A stretch of DNA of 63,399 nucleotides, taken from assembly GCA_031270015.1 (NCBI GenBank), contig JAISYH010000035.1:1-63399 (forward strand). Direction: 5' to 3'. Under the pieces are notes generated by a model. That model did no database searches, was not told the origin of the DNA, and saw nothing but the letters and a program-made list of their open reading frames with translations. A program made the translations under genes and the position numbers. Below, in pieces: positions 18,759 through 27,691 of this stretch; positions within the stretch are counted from its first letter, which is position 1; each line of letters starts with the position of its first letter. The stretch comes from Burkholderiales bacterium. GTDB taxonomy: Bacteria; Pseudomonadota; Gammaproteobacteria; Burkholderiales; Casimicrobiaceae.

Positions 18759-21596
18759 TTATTGGCAAGCTTCACAAGTTGGATCGTCGATCATGCAGAA
18801 TTTCGGCGTGACAACGATTTCTGACGCGGCAGATTCGGGCATCTTCGACGAAACCGCATTCAATTCGCCGCCGCGTCCCGTCGATTTTTCCGCAGAAGTC
18901 GCCGCCAGCGCCCGCAAATAATACGTTGTTTTCAAACCACGTATCCACGCGAGTTTATAAGTATCATCCAGCAATTTACCTGACGCTCCCGCAATATAAA
19001 TATTGAGACTTTGCCCCTGATCGATCCATTTCTGGCGACGCGCCGCCGCTTCGACGATCCATTTCGGTCCGATCTCAAACGCCGTTGCGTATAATATTTT
19101 CAATTCTTGAGGAATCCGATCGATCTTAGCGAGCGAACCATCGAAATATTTCAAATCGGCAATCATCACGTCGTCCCATAAATTCAACGCTTTCAAATCG
19201 AGCACGAGTTGCTCATTCACGATCGTGAATTCACCGGAAAGATTCGACTTCACATAAAGGTTCTGATAATCTGGTTCGATCGACGCGGAGACGCCAATGA
19301 TGTTTGAAATCGTCGCGGTCGGCGCGATAGCGACACAATTCGAATTACGCATCCCGTCTTGAATGATTTTCGCGCGAAGCGCATCCCAATCGAGCGTTAC
19401 GTTTTGGTCGATCTCCAAATAGTCGCCGCGCATTTGCCGCAACAAAGAAAGTGAATCGGGCGGCAAAATGCCCTGACTCCATAAGCTACCTCGATACGTC
19501 GAATAGACGCCGCGTTCGCGCGCCAGTTCGCTTGACGCCCAATACGCGTAATAGCAGATGGCTTCCATCGAAGTGTCGGCAAAACGAATGGCTTCATCCG
19601 ACGCATACGGCACGCGCATTTTATGCAAACAATCCTGAAAACCCATCAATCCCAAACCCACCGGACGATGCCTGATGTTAGCGTCTTCGGCTTTTTTTAC
19701 TGCGTAATAATTGATATCGATCACATTATCGAGCATCCGCATCGCAGTATTGATCGTTCTTTTCAATTTGTCGTGATCGGGTTCCCATACGTCGCCGTTC
19801 TTTTTCAAATGCGCGACGAGATTGAGCGAACCTAAATTGCACACGGCAATTTCATCGGTGCTCGTGTTTAAAGTGATCTCGGTACAAAGATTCGAACTAT
19901 GGACGACACCTACATGTTGTTGCGGCGAACGCGCATTGCACGGATCTTTGAAAGTGATCCAGGGATGTCCCGTTTCAAAAAGCATCGACAGCATTTTGCG
20001 CCACAACTGCACCGCCGACACTTTCTTGAACAAACGTATTTCTCCGCGTTTGGCTTTCGCTTCATAGGCAACATAAGCTTCTTCAAAGGCTTTGCCCCAG
20101 AGATCGTGTAAATCCGGTACGTCAACCGGCGAAAACAACGTCCACTCACCGTTATCCATCACGCGCTTCATGAAGAGATCGGGAATCCAATTCGCGGTAT
20201 TCATATCGTGCGTTCGGCGACGATCGTCACCGGTATTTTTCCGCAACTCGAGAAATTCCTCGATATCCAGATGCCAACTCTCTAAATAACAGCATACCGC
20301 ACCTTTGCGTTTACCACCTTGATTGACCGCCACCGCCGTATCGTTCACCACTTTCAAAAACGGCACCACGCCCTGCGATTTGCCGTTCGTGCCTTTGATA
20401 TGTGACCCCATTGCGCGCACGTTCGTCCAATCATTGCCCAGCCCTCCCGCGAATTTCGACAAGAGCGCGTTTTCCTTGATCGCTTCGTAAATACCATCGA
20501 GATCGTCGGCAACGGTCGTCAAATAACACGACGATAATTGCGAACGCACCGTACCCGAATTGAAAAGCGTCGGCGTCGAACTCATAAAATCGAACGACGA
20601 CAACAAATGATAAAACTCAATCGCGCGCGCTTCGCGGTCTTCTTCGTTCAGCGCAAGCCCCATTGCCACTCGCATAAAAAAACACTGCGGTAACTCAAAT
20701 CGTCGACCGCCGTTCATTTGATCGTTCAAGAAATAACGGTCGTACAGCGTTTGCAGTCCTAAATAACCGAATTGTAAATCGCGTTCAGATTTCAACGCCG
20801 CGCCCAATTCTTCGAGATCGAATTGCATCAACTCAGGGTCCAATAAACCGGCTTTGACGCCATACGCGATACACTCGGGAAAATACACGGCATAACGGAC
20901 AAACATATCCGATTGTGTCGCCTCTGTTCCCATCGCTTCAAAACGCAGCAAATCCAACAAAAGTCGAGCCGTCACATACGAGTAAACGGGATCTTTCTCG
21001 ATCAACGTGCGTCCGGCAAGAATAACCGCTTTGCGTACTTCCGACATCGGAATGCCATCGTATAAATCTTTCAATGTCGATTTCATAATCAATTCGGGTT
21101 CAGCTGCCGGGATGCCTTCGCACGACGCGCGTACCAATTTCGTCAGCCGATCCATGTCCAGCGGCTTGAGTGCGCCTTGCTCGTCGGTGACATTCAATGT
21201 TGGTTTCGACGCGGCAGCATCTCGCGTTTGCTTCAAGCGTTCCTGCGCGTGCCGTTCGCGGTACAACACATACGCGCGCGCGACTTCGTGTTCGCCGCTG
21301 CGCATTAATGCCAATTCCACTTGATCTTGGATGTCCTCAATCGGAATCGCCCCACCTTCGGGTTTCTTCCTCATCAGCGCAGCGACGGCAATATTGGTCA
21401 AACGCGCCAATTCGTCGCGCTGCGCCGAACTCATCGCGCGCGATTCGCCATGCACCGCGAGAAACGCTTTGCTCATTGCGATGGTAATTTTGTCTGGCTC
21501 GAATTCAACGACCGCCCCGTTACGGCGGATGACTTTGTAATCAGTCCAATGAACGTGATCGTGCGCGACATCAAAAGCAATGGCAGTTTCTGGCAT
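18759..21596 (-). CDS. nrdA: Ribonucleoside-diphosphate reductase class Ia, alpha subunit (R1)
   Basis: 945 residues, longer than E. coli NrdA (about 760) but usual for betaproteobacterial-type R1. The N-terminal ATP-cone (KVIRRNGAVVEFEPDKITIA) binds ATP/dATP and gives overall activity control. Redox Cys in SSCYLTTVADDLDG; the active-site N-x-C-x-E lies in SSNLCTEITL; the phosphate loop region is NCVAIAPTATISNIIG. The C-terminal CEACQ tail contains the CxxC that relays electrons from thioredoxin/glutaredoxin. nrdR, encoding the usual repressor of such operons, is in this window at 44346. First gene of nrdAB, divergent from smc. Confidence 0.96.
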   Translation of the reverse strand: MPETAIAFDVAHDHVHWTDYKVIRRNGAVVEFEPDKITIAMSKAFLAVHGESRAMSSAQRDELARLTNIAVAALMRKKPEGGAIPIEDIQDQVELALMRSGEHEVARAYVLYRERHAQERLKQTRDAAASKPTLNVTDEQGALKPLDMDRLTKLVRASCEGIPAAEPELIMKSTLKDLYDGIPMSEVRKAVILAGRTLIEKDPVYSYVTARLLLDLLRFEAMGTEATQSDMFVRYAVYFPECIAYGVKAGLLDPELMQFDLEELGAALKSERDLQFGYLGLQTLYDRYFLNDQMNGGRRFELPQCFFMRVAMGLALNEEDREARAIEFYHLLSSFDFMSSTPTLFNSGTVRSQLSSCYLTTVADDLDGIYEAIKENALLSKFAGGLGNDWTNVRAMGSHIKGTNGKSQGVVPFLKVVNDTAVAVNQGGKRKGAVCCYLESWHLDIEEFLELRKNTGDDRRRTHDMNTANWIPDLFMKRVMDNGEWTLFSPVDVPDLHDLWGKAFEEAYVAYEAKAKRGEIRLFKKVSAVQLWRKMLSMLFETGHPWITFKDPCNARSPQQHVGVVHSSNLCTEITLNTSTDEIAVCNLGSLNLVAHLKKNGDVWEPDHDKLKRTINTAMRMLDNVIDINYYAVKKAEDANIRHRPVGLGLMGFQDCLHKMRVPYASDEAIRFADTSMEAICYYAYWASSELARERGVYSTYRGSLWSQGILPPDSLSLLRQMRGDYLEIDQNVTLDWDALRAKIIQDGMRNSNCVAIAPTATISNIIGVSASIEPDYQNLYVKSNLSGEFTIVNEQLVLDLKALNLWDDVMIADLKYFDGSLAKIDRIPQELKILYATAFEIGPKWIVEAAARRQKWIDQGQSLNIYIAGASGKLLDDTYKLAWIRGLKTTYYLRALAATSAEKSTGRGGELNAVSSKMPESAASEIVVTPKFCMIDDPTCEACQ

Positions 21597-21801
21597 AAAA
21601 TCCTCAAATCAAAATGAAAAAACGAGCAAATCCGAAGATCATCAGCCGAGGATTTGCGAAAGTAAGCGTGCGAATATACACCATATTTAGCGTTCAACAT
21701 ATGATTATTTCAACATATTGTATATAATTTTATTTATATAGCTATAACATAGATGCCGTTTCAAACAATCTAAAAACTGAAAAATCAGCGAGATAAGTAT
21801 C

Positions 21802-21844
21802 CTTTCCACATTTTTTCCACACCTTTCCCACAGAGGTTTTCACA
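21802..21844 (+). promoter_or_regulatory. Phased array of DnaA-box-like 9-mers in nrdA-smc intergenic region
   Basis: Four 9-mers follow one another at one helical turn: CTTTCCACA (21802-21810), TTTTCCACA (21813-21821), TTTCCCACA (21824-21832) and GTTTTCACA (21836-21844). The second fits the relaxed DnaA-box form TTWTNCACA; the others deviate by one or two bases. The site is 200 bp upstream of nrdA and 135 bp upstream of smc. DnaA control of nrdAB is known in E. coli; the link here is inference. The remaining intergenic sequence (21600-21780) is very A/T-rich. Confidence 0.45.
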
Positions 21845-21977
21845 ACACGGATTTTCCGATTTTGACGCACATAGCCTAGTTACCGCGCCATCCTCATGAG
21901 CGTTTCTCGTGTTCGGCTATAATTCTCATTCCGCCGAATTCGCTTCGGCTAGAATTTCTTGTTGAAGAGGTTGTATT

Positions 21978-24900
21978 TTGCGTCTCACCCACATCAAGCT
22001 TTCCGGTTTCAAAACTTTTGTCGACCCTACTACGGTTTCCACACCCGGGCGATTGGTCGGTATCGTCGGTCCTAATGGTTGCGGCAAATCGAATGTAATC
22101 GACGCCGTGCGTTGGGTACTGGGCGAATCGAAAGCGTCGGCGTTACGCGGCGAATCAATGCAAGACGTGATATTCAACGGCGCGGGCGAACGTAAGCCGG
22201 TTTCGCGCGCCTCGGTGGAATTGCATTTCGACAACAGCGATGGACGCATCGGTGGACAATGGGGGCAATACGCCGAACTGTCGATTAAACGTGTTCTGAC
22301 TCGCGATGGTGACAGCGCTTATTACATCAATAATATTCCGGTGCGGCGGCGCGACATTTACGACCTCTTTCTCGGCACGGGGCTTGGTCCCCGTGCTTAC
22401 GCGATCATCGAACAAGGCATGATTTCACGGGTGATCGAAGCCAAACCGGAAGAGCTACGTATCTTTCTTGAAGAAGCCGCAGGGGTTTCCAAATATAAGG
22501 AACGTCGCAAAGAAACCGAGAACCGTCTTTCCGATACGCGTGAAAATCTGGCGCGTATCGAAGACATTCGCCTTGAGCTTGGCAATCAGCTCGATCATCT
22601 CGCGGCGCAGGCGCAAGTCGCCACCGAATACCGCGAGTTGGAAACGCGGCTGAAAACCGCGCAACATTTACATTGGTTCTCCAAACAACAGGACGCCGCG
22701 CGCGCGCGCGAACGTTGTCAAGCGGAAGTCGCACAATTGCGCGCCGATCTCGAAGCCATCCAGAGTGATGTACGTAATATCGAAACGCAAATCGAGCAGT
22801 TGCGCGAAAAACATTATGCGGCAAATGATACCTTGCACGATCGGCAAGGCGCATTCTACGCTGCCAGCACGGAAGTTTCGCGTTTGCAACAACAATTAGA
22901 GTTTGCGCACAGTACCGAAAAGAGAATGGTGCAACAAGTCGAACAAATCAACGCGCAAATCGTGGCGTTCGAACGACAAGCCGCGCAGATCGTCGAAGAA
23001 GAAAAAACGCTAGAAGGGCAAATCGAAGAAGCGCTCGCCGTGTTCGAATCCGCGCAAGCTGAGGAAAAAGGAGCGCAGGAAGAAATGCCGGCGTTTGAAG
23101 AAGCATTGCGCGAAGCTACGCAAACTCTGCTTGCGATGCAACAAGAACTGGCGCAAATTGAACAGACCGTCAGGATCGCCGAAACGCAGCGTGAAAACAG
23201 CGCGCGTACCATCGACCAACTGCGCCAGCGGCGTGAACGTCTCGAAGAGGAACTCGCCGCAATGGATAGACCGGGCGTCGTTCAAGTTTCCGATGTCGAA
23301 GAACAGCTCGCTCAAGAAAATGAGGCGTTACAACAACAAACTCAAGCGTTGGCGCAAACGCAACAGAACATCGAAGAAATTTTAAATCATTACCGCGAAA
23401 CCAACGAGCGTTGGCAACAAGCAAGCCAAGCCTTGAACGCGCGAACGGCGCGGCATCAGGCGTTGGCTTCGTTGCAGAATAAAATCGAGCAACAAGACAC
23501 GCAAACGTGGCTTGAAAACCATCGTCTTACCGACGCCACACATCTCTGGCAAAAATTGGACATCGAAGAGGGCTGGGAGGATGCGCTCGAAGCTGTTTTA
23601 CGCGAGCGATTGAACGCGTTGGAATTTGACGATTGGACTCGTGTCGCCGCGTGGTTGCGCGAAGAAAATTCCGTGTTGCCGCGTTTGTCGTTGTTCAGCA
23701 CGCGCCGCGAGAATCCGGCGGCTGTCGCCTCTCCGCCTGCCGACGCGCTTTACCATAAACTACGCATCAAAGATTCGCATATCGCGCCGCTTCTAGCGGA
23801 TATGCTCTACGGTATGCATTGCTGCGAAACCGCCGAAGAGGCGTTGCACAAGCGCGGCGATTTGGCGCCCGGCACATCCTTCGTGACTAAGAACGCTCAT
23901 ATCATCACCGCGCAAAGCGTCACTTTTTTCGCGCCCGATTCTGAATTACACGGCGTACTGATCCGTAAACGCGAACTCTCCGAACTCGACGAACACATCG
24001 CGCATGCCGAAGTGGAAGTCGAAGAAGCGCGCGTCGCGCTCGATGAATCCGAAGAAATGTTGCGTACCACGCGGCAACAAATACACGATCAGCAGCAAGC
24101 CATCGCCTCGCAACAAAAACGTTGTCACAATTTGGAATTGGAACTTACACAGCTGCGTAAAGAAGCAGAAGCGCAAAACGCGCGCCGCCAACAGTTGACG
24201 CGCGATATTGGAGAATTGGAAAAACAAGAAAAACAAGAAAACGAACAACGCGAACTGATCGCCACGACGATCAGCGAAGCGCAAATGAAGCTGCACGACG
24301 AAATGACGCGCCGTGAGTCGCTGCGCCATGCACGTAATGAAGCCGATGTCGCGTTGACGCGTGGACGCGAGCGGTTGCGTCACGCCGAACGTCACGTTCA
24401 GGAAACGCATTACGCTGAACGCAGTCTGCGCGATCGCCTTCAGGAATCGGCGCGACGGCGCGAAACATGTATCGCGCAACGCGCGCAACAACAAACTTTG
24501 CTCGAAGAGCTTTCGAAAGAAAAACAGGCGGTCGATTGGGCAGAAATCGAAGCGATGTTGCAACAACAGTTAGCCGTGCGTAGCAAAGCCGAAAATTTGC
24601 TTTCCACTGCGCGTAACGAGCTGGAATCGCTATCGCAGGAATTGCGCGCCAAAGAAGAAGCGCGTATGAGCGCGGGACAAAATATCGATCCCGCGCGCAA
24701 TCGTATCGAAGAAATGCGTTTGAAAGTTCAGGCCGCAGAATTACAAGAACAACAATACGGCGAACAATTAACCGAAGCCGAAGCGGATTTGACTGCTCTG
24801 CCCGGTGATCTCAAAGCATGGGGACGCGCTTCGTTGCCCAATGAAATCGATCGTCTGCAAAAAGCGATCGCCGCGCTGGGCGCAGTCAATATGGCGGCGC

Positions 24901-25490
24901 TGGAAGAGCTCTCCGCCGCCGAAGAACGCAAAACTTACCTCGATCGGCAAGCCGCCGACTTAACCGAAGCAATGGCAACATTGGAAAACGCCATTCGCCA
25001 AATCGACAAAGAATCACGCGAGCTTCTGAAAAATACTTTCGATCTCGTCAATGAAAATTTCGCGCGTCTTTTCCCTATATTATTCGGCGGCGGACAAGCC
25101 AAACTCGTTTTGACTGGTGAAGAGATTCTCGACTCCGGCATTCAAGTATTCGCGCAACCTCCCGGAAAACGTAACTCGTCGATTCACCTATTATCCGGCG
25201 GCGAAAAAGCATTGACCGCGACGGCATTGGTATTTGCGTTGTTCCAGATCAATCCCGCACCGTTCTGCCTACTCGACGAAGTGGACGCGCCGTTGGATGA
25301 TGCCAACACGGTGCGTTTCTGCAATTTGGTGCGCGAGATGAGCGAAAAAACGCAATTCTTGTTTATCACACATAATAAAATCACGATGGAAATGGCGACG
25401 CAATTGCTTGGTATCACGATGGTCGAACCGGGCGTCTCCAAAACGGTAGCGGTAGATATTGCCGAAGCCATCGAAATGACGGTTTCCTGA
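21978..25490 (+). CDS. smc: Chromosome segregation protein SMC
   Basis: 1170 residues starting at TTG 21978 with GAGG upstream. Walker A GPNGCGKSN near residue 32 and the R-loop are at the N-terminus. Two long coiled-coil arms flank a hinge around residues 515-660. The C-terminal ATPase half has the signature LSGGEKALTATALVFALF and Walker B FCLLDEVDAPLDDAN. It forms condensin rings with ScpA/ScpB, which are not in this window. Usual length for bacterial SMC. The next gene is an unrecognised membrane protein rather than zipA, which often follows smc in betaproteobacteria. Confidence 0.96.
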   Translation: MRLTHIKLSGFKTFVDPTTVSTPGRLVGIVGPNGCGKSNVIDAVRWVLGESKASALRGESMQDVIFNGAGERKPVSRASVELHFDNSDGRIGGQWGQYAELSIKRVLTRDGDSAYYINNIPVRRRDIYDLFLGTGLGPRAYAIIEQGMISRVIEAKPEELRIFLEEAAGVSKYKERRKETENRLSDTRENLARIEDIRLELGNQLDHLAAQAQVATEYRELETRLKTAQHLHWFSKQQDAARARERCQAEVAQLRADLEAIQSDVRNIETQIEQLREKHYAANDTLHDRQGAFYAASTEVSRLQQQLEFAHSTEKRMVQQVEQINAQIVAFERQAAQIVEEEKTLEGQIEEALAVFESAQAEEKGAQEEMPAFEEALREATQTLLAMQQELAQIEQTVRIAETQRENSARTIDQLRQRRERLEEELAAMDRPGVVQVSDVEEQLAQENEALQQQTQALAQTQQNIEEILNHYRETNERWQQASQALNARTARHQALASLQNKIEQQDTQTWLENHRLTDATHLWQKLDIEEGWEDALEAVLRERLNALEFDDWTRVAAWLREENSVLPRLSLFSTRRENPAAVASPPADALYHKLRIKDSHIAPLLADMLYGMHCCETAEEALHKRGDLAPGTSFVTKNAHIITAQSVTFFAPDSELHGVLIRKRELSELDEHIAHAEVEVEEARVALDESEEMLRTTRQQIHDQQQAIASQQKRCHNLELELTQLRKEAEAQNARRQQLTRDIGELEKQEKQENEQRELIATTISEAQMKLHDEMTRRESLRHARNEADVALTRGRERLRHAERHVQETHYAERSLRDRLQESARRRETCIAQRAQQQTLLEELSKEKQAVDWAEIEAMLQQQLAVRSKAENLLSTARNELESLSQELRAKEEARMSAGQNIDPARNRIEEMRLKVQAAELQEQQYGEQLTEAEADLTALPGDLKAWGRASLPNEIDRLQKAIAALGAVNMAALEELSAAEERKTYLDRQAADLTEAMATLENAIRQIDKESRELLKNTFDLVNENFARLFPILFGGGQAKLVLTGEEILDSGIQVFAQPPGKRNSSIHLLSGGEKALTATALVFALFQINPAPFCLLDEVDAPLDDANTVRFCNLVREMSEKTQFLFITHNKITMEMATQLLGITMVEPGVSKTVAVDIAEAIEMTVS

Positions 25491-25507
25491 CAAGTTTTCG
25501 TCTAGCA

Positions 25508-26143
25508 ATGCCAGAACACGCCAAACGACAAAATACAGCTACGATGAATGCGCCTTCCCGCTCTGAAAAGAATTCGGAAGCCATGCTCCGTCAACAAGCC
25601 GCTCACGGTACGGAACAACGGATATTTTATGAAAGCGCAACTTGGTCGTTGATTGTCATCGCGCTGTTTTGCGTTTTTTGCTTTGCGGTCGGCTTATACA
25701 AAATCGAAGACGACGCGCTGAAAGGCATGTTGAGCATCGCGCTCGGCATCGGACTGGGTTGGTTGACGATTCGGCTGTTTCTGAGGTTGAAAAAACCTTT
25801 TCTGAAACTCAATGCCGACGGCTTTTCATTTTCGGATTTTGCGGTCGATATCCCCTGGATTGTCGTCGAGCAATACCGTGTTGCCACTCGAGACGTTTAT
25901 GCCGTCACTTCAACCACCGAAATCATTTTTACTTTTGTGAAAGAATATGAGTTGCCTGGATTCACACCAGACTCCAGAATCAAATATAGACGGGAAGATA
26001 AAAGCTTATATATTAGTATTACCGATTTACGCAAACCATTGACCGCCGCGCTATTGAGTCACGAAATCGACATCCATTGGCGCGGAGGGTTGGCGCGCCA
26101 TGCGCTCGATAAGAGTACTGACCATCTAACAAAAAAAGTATAA
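25508..26143 (+). CDS. Two-TM protein with possible PH-like domain, function unknown
   Basis: 211 residues, not firmly recognised. A charged N-terminus of about 45 residues precedes two adjacent membrane spans (WSLIVIALFCVFCFAVGLY and MLSIALGIGLGWLTIRLFL, about 47-92). A soluble beta-rich domain follows with FLKLNADGFSFSDFAVDIPW, a layout seen in STM3941-like/bacterial PH-type proteins. The start has no clear Shine-Dalgarno; an ATG twelve codons in is an alternative. It is 17 bp behind smc and convergent with ispH. It sits where zipA often lies, but shows no ZipA features beyond a membrane anchor. Confidence 0.6.
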   Translation: MPEHAKRQNTATMNAPSRSEKNSEAMLRQQAAHGTEQRIFYESATWSLIVIALFCVFCFAVGLYKIEDDALKGMLSIALGIGLGWLTIRLFLRLKKPFLKLNADGFSFSDFAVDIPWIVVEQYRVATRDVYAVTSTTEIIFTFVKEYELPGFTPDSRIKYRREDKSLYISITDLRKPLTAALLSHEIDIHWRGGLARHALDKSTDHLTKKV

Positions 26144-26198
26144 ATACTTTTACCTGGCGCCGCCTCGAAGCCGTGTATCAAACGGCAGCAAAGAGTGA

Positions 26199-27140
26199 TT
26201 ATTGATTGCTTTGTAAATTTTTTGGCAGAGGAAATGATACTTTTTCGATCACACCTTCGTCTTCGAGCGCATTCTCCAATCCCCATTGCCGCAATCGGGC
26301 GGTCACGCCGCGCACGAGGTGTTCGGGCGCAGATGCGCCTGCGGTGATCCCAATATTCTGTTTATCGACAAACCATGTTTGCGATAATTCGTCCGCCGTA
26401 TCGACGCGATAAGCAGGTACGCCATACCGTTCCGCCGCTTCGCGCAAACGATTCGAGTTGGAACTGTTGCGACTGCCAACCACAATTACCACATCAACTT
26501 TCTGCGCAAGTTTTCGCACCGCGTTTTGCCGATTTTGCGTCGCATAACAAATATCTTCTTTGGGTGGCGCGACAATGTTGGGAAAACGCATTTTCAACGC
26601 GGCAATGATCTGTGCCGCGTCATCTTGTGAAAGTGTTGTTTGCGTCACGTAACCCAATCGGTCGGGATCGCGTATCCGTAATCGCGCTACATCGGCAATC
26701 GTTTCCACCAAATGCAGCAAGGCGCGTGCTTCGCCCGTACATTGTCCCATCGTGCCTTCGACTTCGGGATGTCCGGCGTGACCAATCACGATAATTTCGA
26801 TACCCGCTTGCGTCATTCTGTTCACTTCGGCATGAACCTTCGTCACCAGCGGGCAAGTCGCGTCAAATACTGTCAGTCCACGTCGTTTTGCTTCCTCATA
26901 AACAGCGCGCGGCGTTCCGTGCGCGCTGAAAATCACGACCGCCTCATCGGGAACTTCATCAAGCGTTTCGACGAACACCACACCTTTTTTGCGCAAGTCG
27001 GCGACGACGAATGTATTATGCACGACTTCGTGACGCACGTAGATCGGCGCGCCAAACCGTTTCAATACTTCTTCGACGATACTGATGGCGCGATCAACAC
27101 CAGCACAAAATCCACGCGGATTGGCAAGCAACGCTTTCAT
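26199..27140 (-). CDS. ispH: 4-hydroxy-3-methylbut-2-enyl diphosphate reductase
   Basis: 313 residues. The three cysteines that hold the [4Fe-4S] cluster lie in [10 protein letters not shown] (N-terminus), [12 protein letters not shown] and [13 protein letters not shown]. The diphosphate-binding [10 protein letters not shown] and [10 protein letters not shown] are present. It makes IPP and DMAPP in the last step of the MEP pathway. It overlaps lspA by four bases (ATGA) and is last in ribF-ileS-lspA-ispH, a conserved order in betaproteobacteria. Confidence 0.97.
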   Translation of the reverse strand: MKALLANPRGFCAGVDRAISIVEEVLKRFGAPIYVRHEVVHNTFVVADLRKKGVVFVETLDEVPDEAVVIFSAHGTPRAVYEEAKRRGLTVFDATCPLVTKVHAEVNRMTQAGIEIIVIGHAGHPEVEGTMGQCTGEARALLHLVETIADVARLRIRDPDRLGYVTQTTLSQDDAAQIIAALKMRFPNIVAPPKEDICYATQNRQNAVRKLAQKVDVVIVVGSRNSSNSNRLREAAERYGVPAYRVDTADELSQTWFVDKQNIGITAGASAPEHLVRGVTARLRQWGLENALEDEGVIEKVSFPLPKNLQSNQ

Positions 27141-27658
27141 GAATCATCGTCTTCGAAGATACGGCGTTTCCGTTGCGACAGTCCATCGATGATCAATAAT
27201 ATTGCTCCGATGGTAATAGCGGCATCAGCCACGTTGAATGCGGGATAATGCCAATTATGATAATGGAAAAGCAAAAAATCAATCACGCGACCAAGCTGCA
27301 ATCGATCCCATAGATTTCCGAGCGCACCGCCGATAATCAAAACCAATGAAAATGAAAAAAGGCGGCTGCCCCCCCGTAATAACAACCAGAAAAATAATAA
27401 ACATGCCGCGACACTGATCACCACGAAAAAAATGCGTTGCCAGCCTCCCGCATCCGCCAGAAAACTAAACGCGGCTCCGGTATTGAACGTCAGCACTAAA
27501 CTAAAAAATGAAGTCACTGGACGTATTTCACCAGTATAAAACGTCTCGTACACCCAAAATTTAGTGATACGATCAAACACAATCACAACAACACTCACCA
27601 GCAGCCAAAAACTGCGCCGCCAGTCGATATGCCTTTTTTGAAGCCACTGTTCCATCAT
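27137..27658 (-). CDS. lspA: Lipoprotein signal peptidase II
   Basis: 173 residues with four membrane spans. The two catalytic Asp of this aspartyl membrane protease are in [19 protein letters not shown] and [14 protein letters not shown]. It cleaves prolipoproteins at the lipobox after diacylglyceryl transfer. Good ribosome site (GGAGG) and the typical position between ileS and ispH. Confidence 0.96.
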   Translation of the reverse strand: MMEQWLQKRHIDWRRSFWLLVSVVVIVFDRITKFWVYETFYTGEIRPVTSFFSLVLTFNTGAAFSFLADAGGWQRIFFVVISVAACLLFFWLLLRGGSRLFSFSLVLIIGGALGNLWDRLQLGRVIDFLLFHYHNWHYPAFNVADAAITIGAILLIIDGLSQRKRRIFEDDDS

Positions 27659-27691
27659 TCGGGCTTGACCTCCAGGAAAAACAGGTATTTA

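Noticed and set aside
21600-21780. NrdR boxes upstream of nrdA
   Set aside because: The region is so A/T-rich that TATA-containing palindromes occur by chance; no pair of convincing boxes with correct spacing was found.
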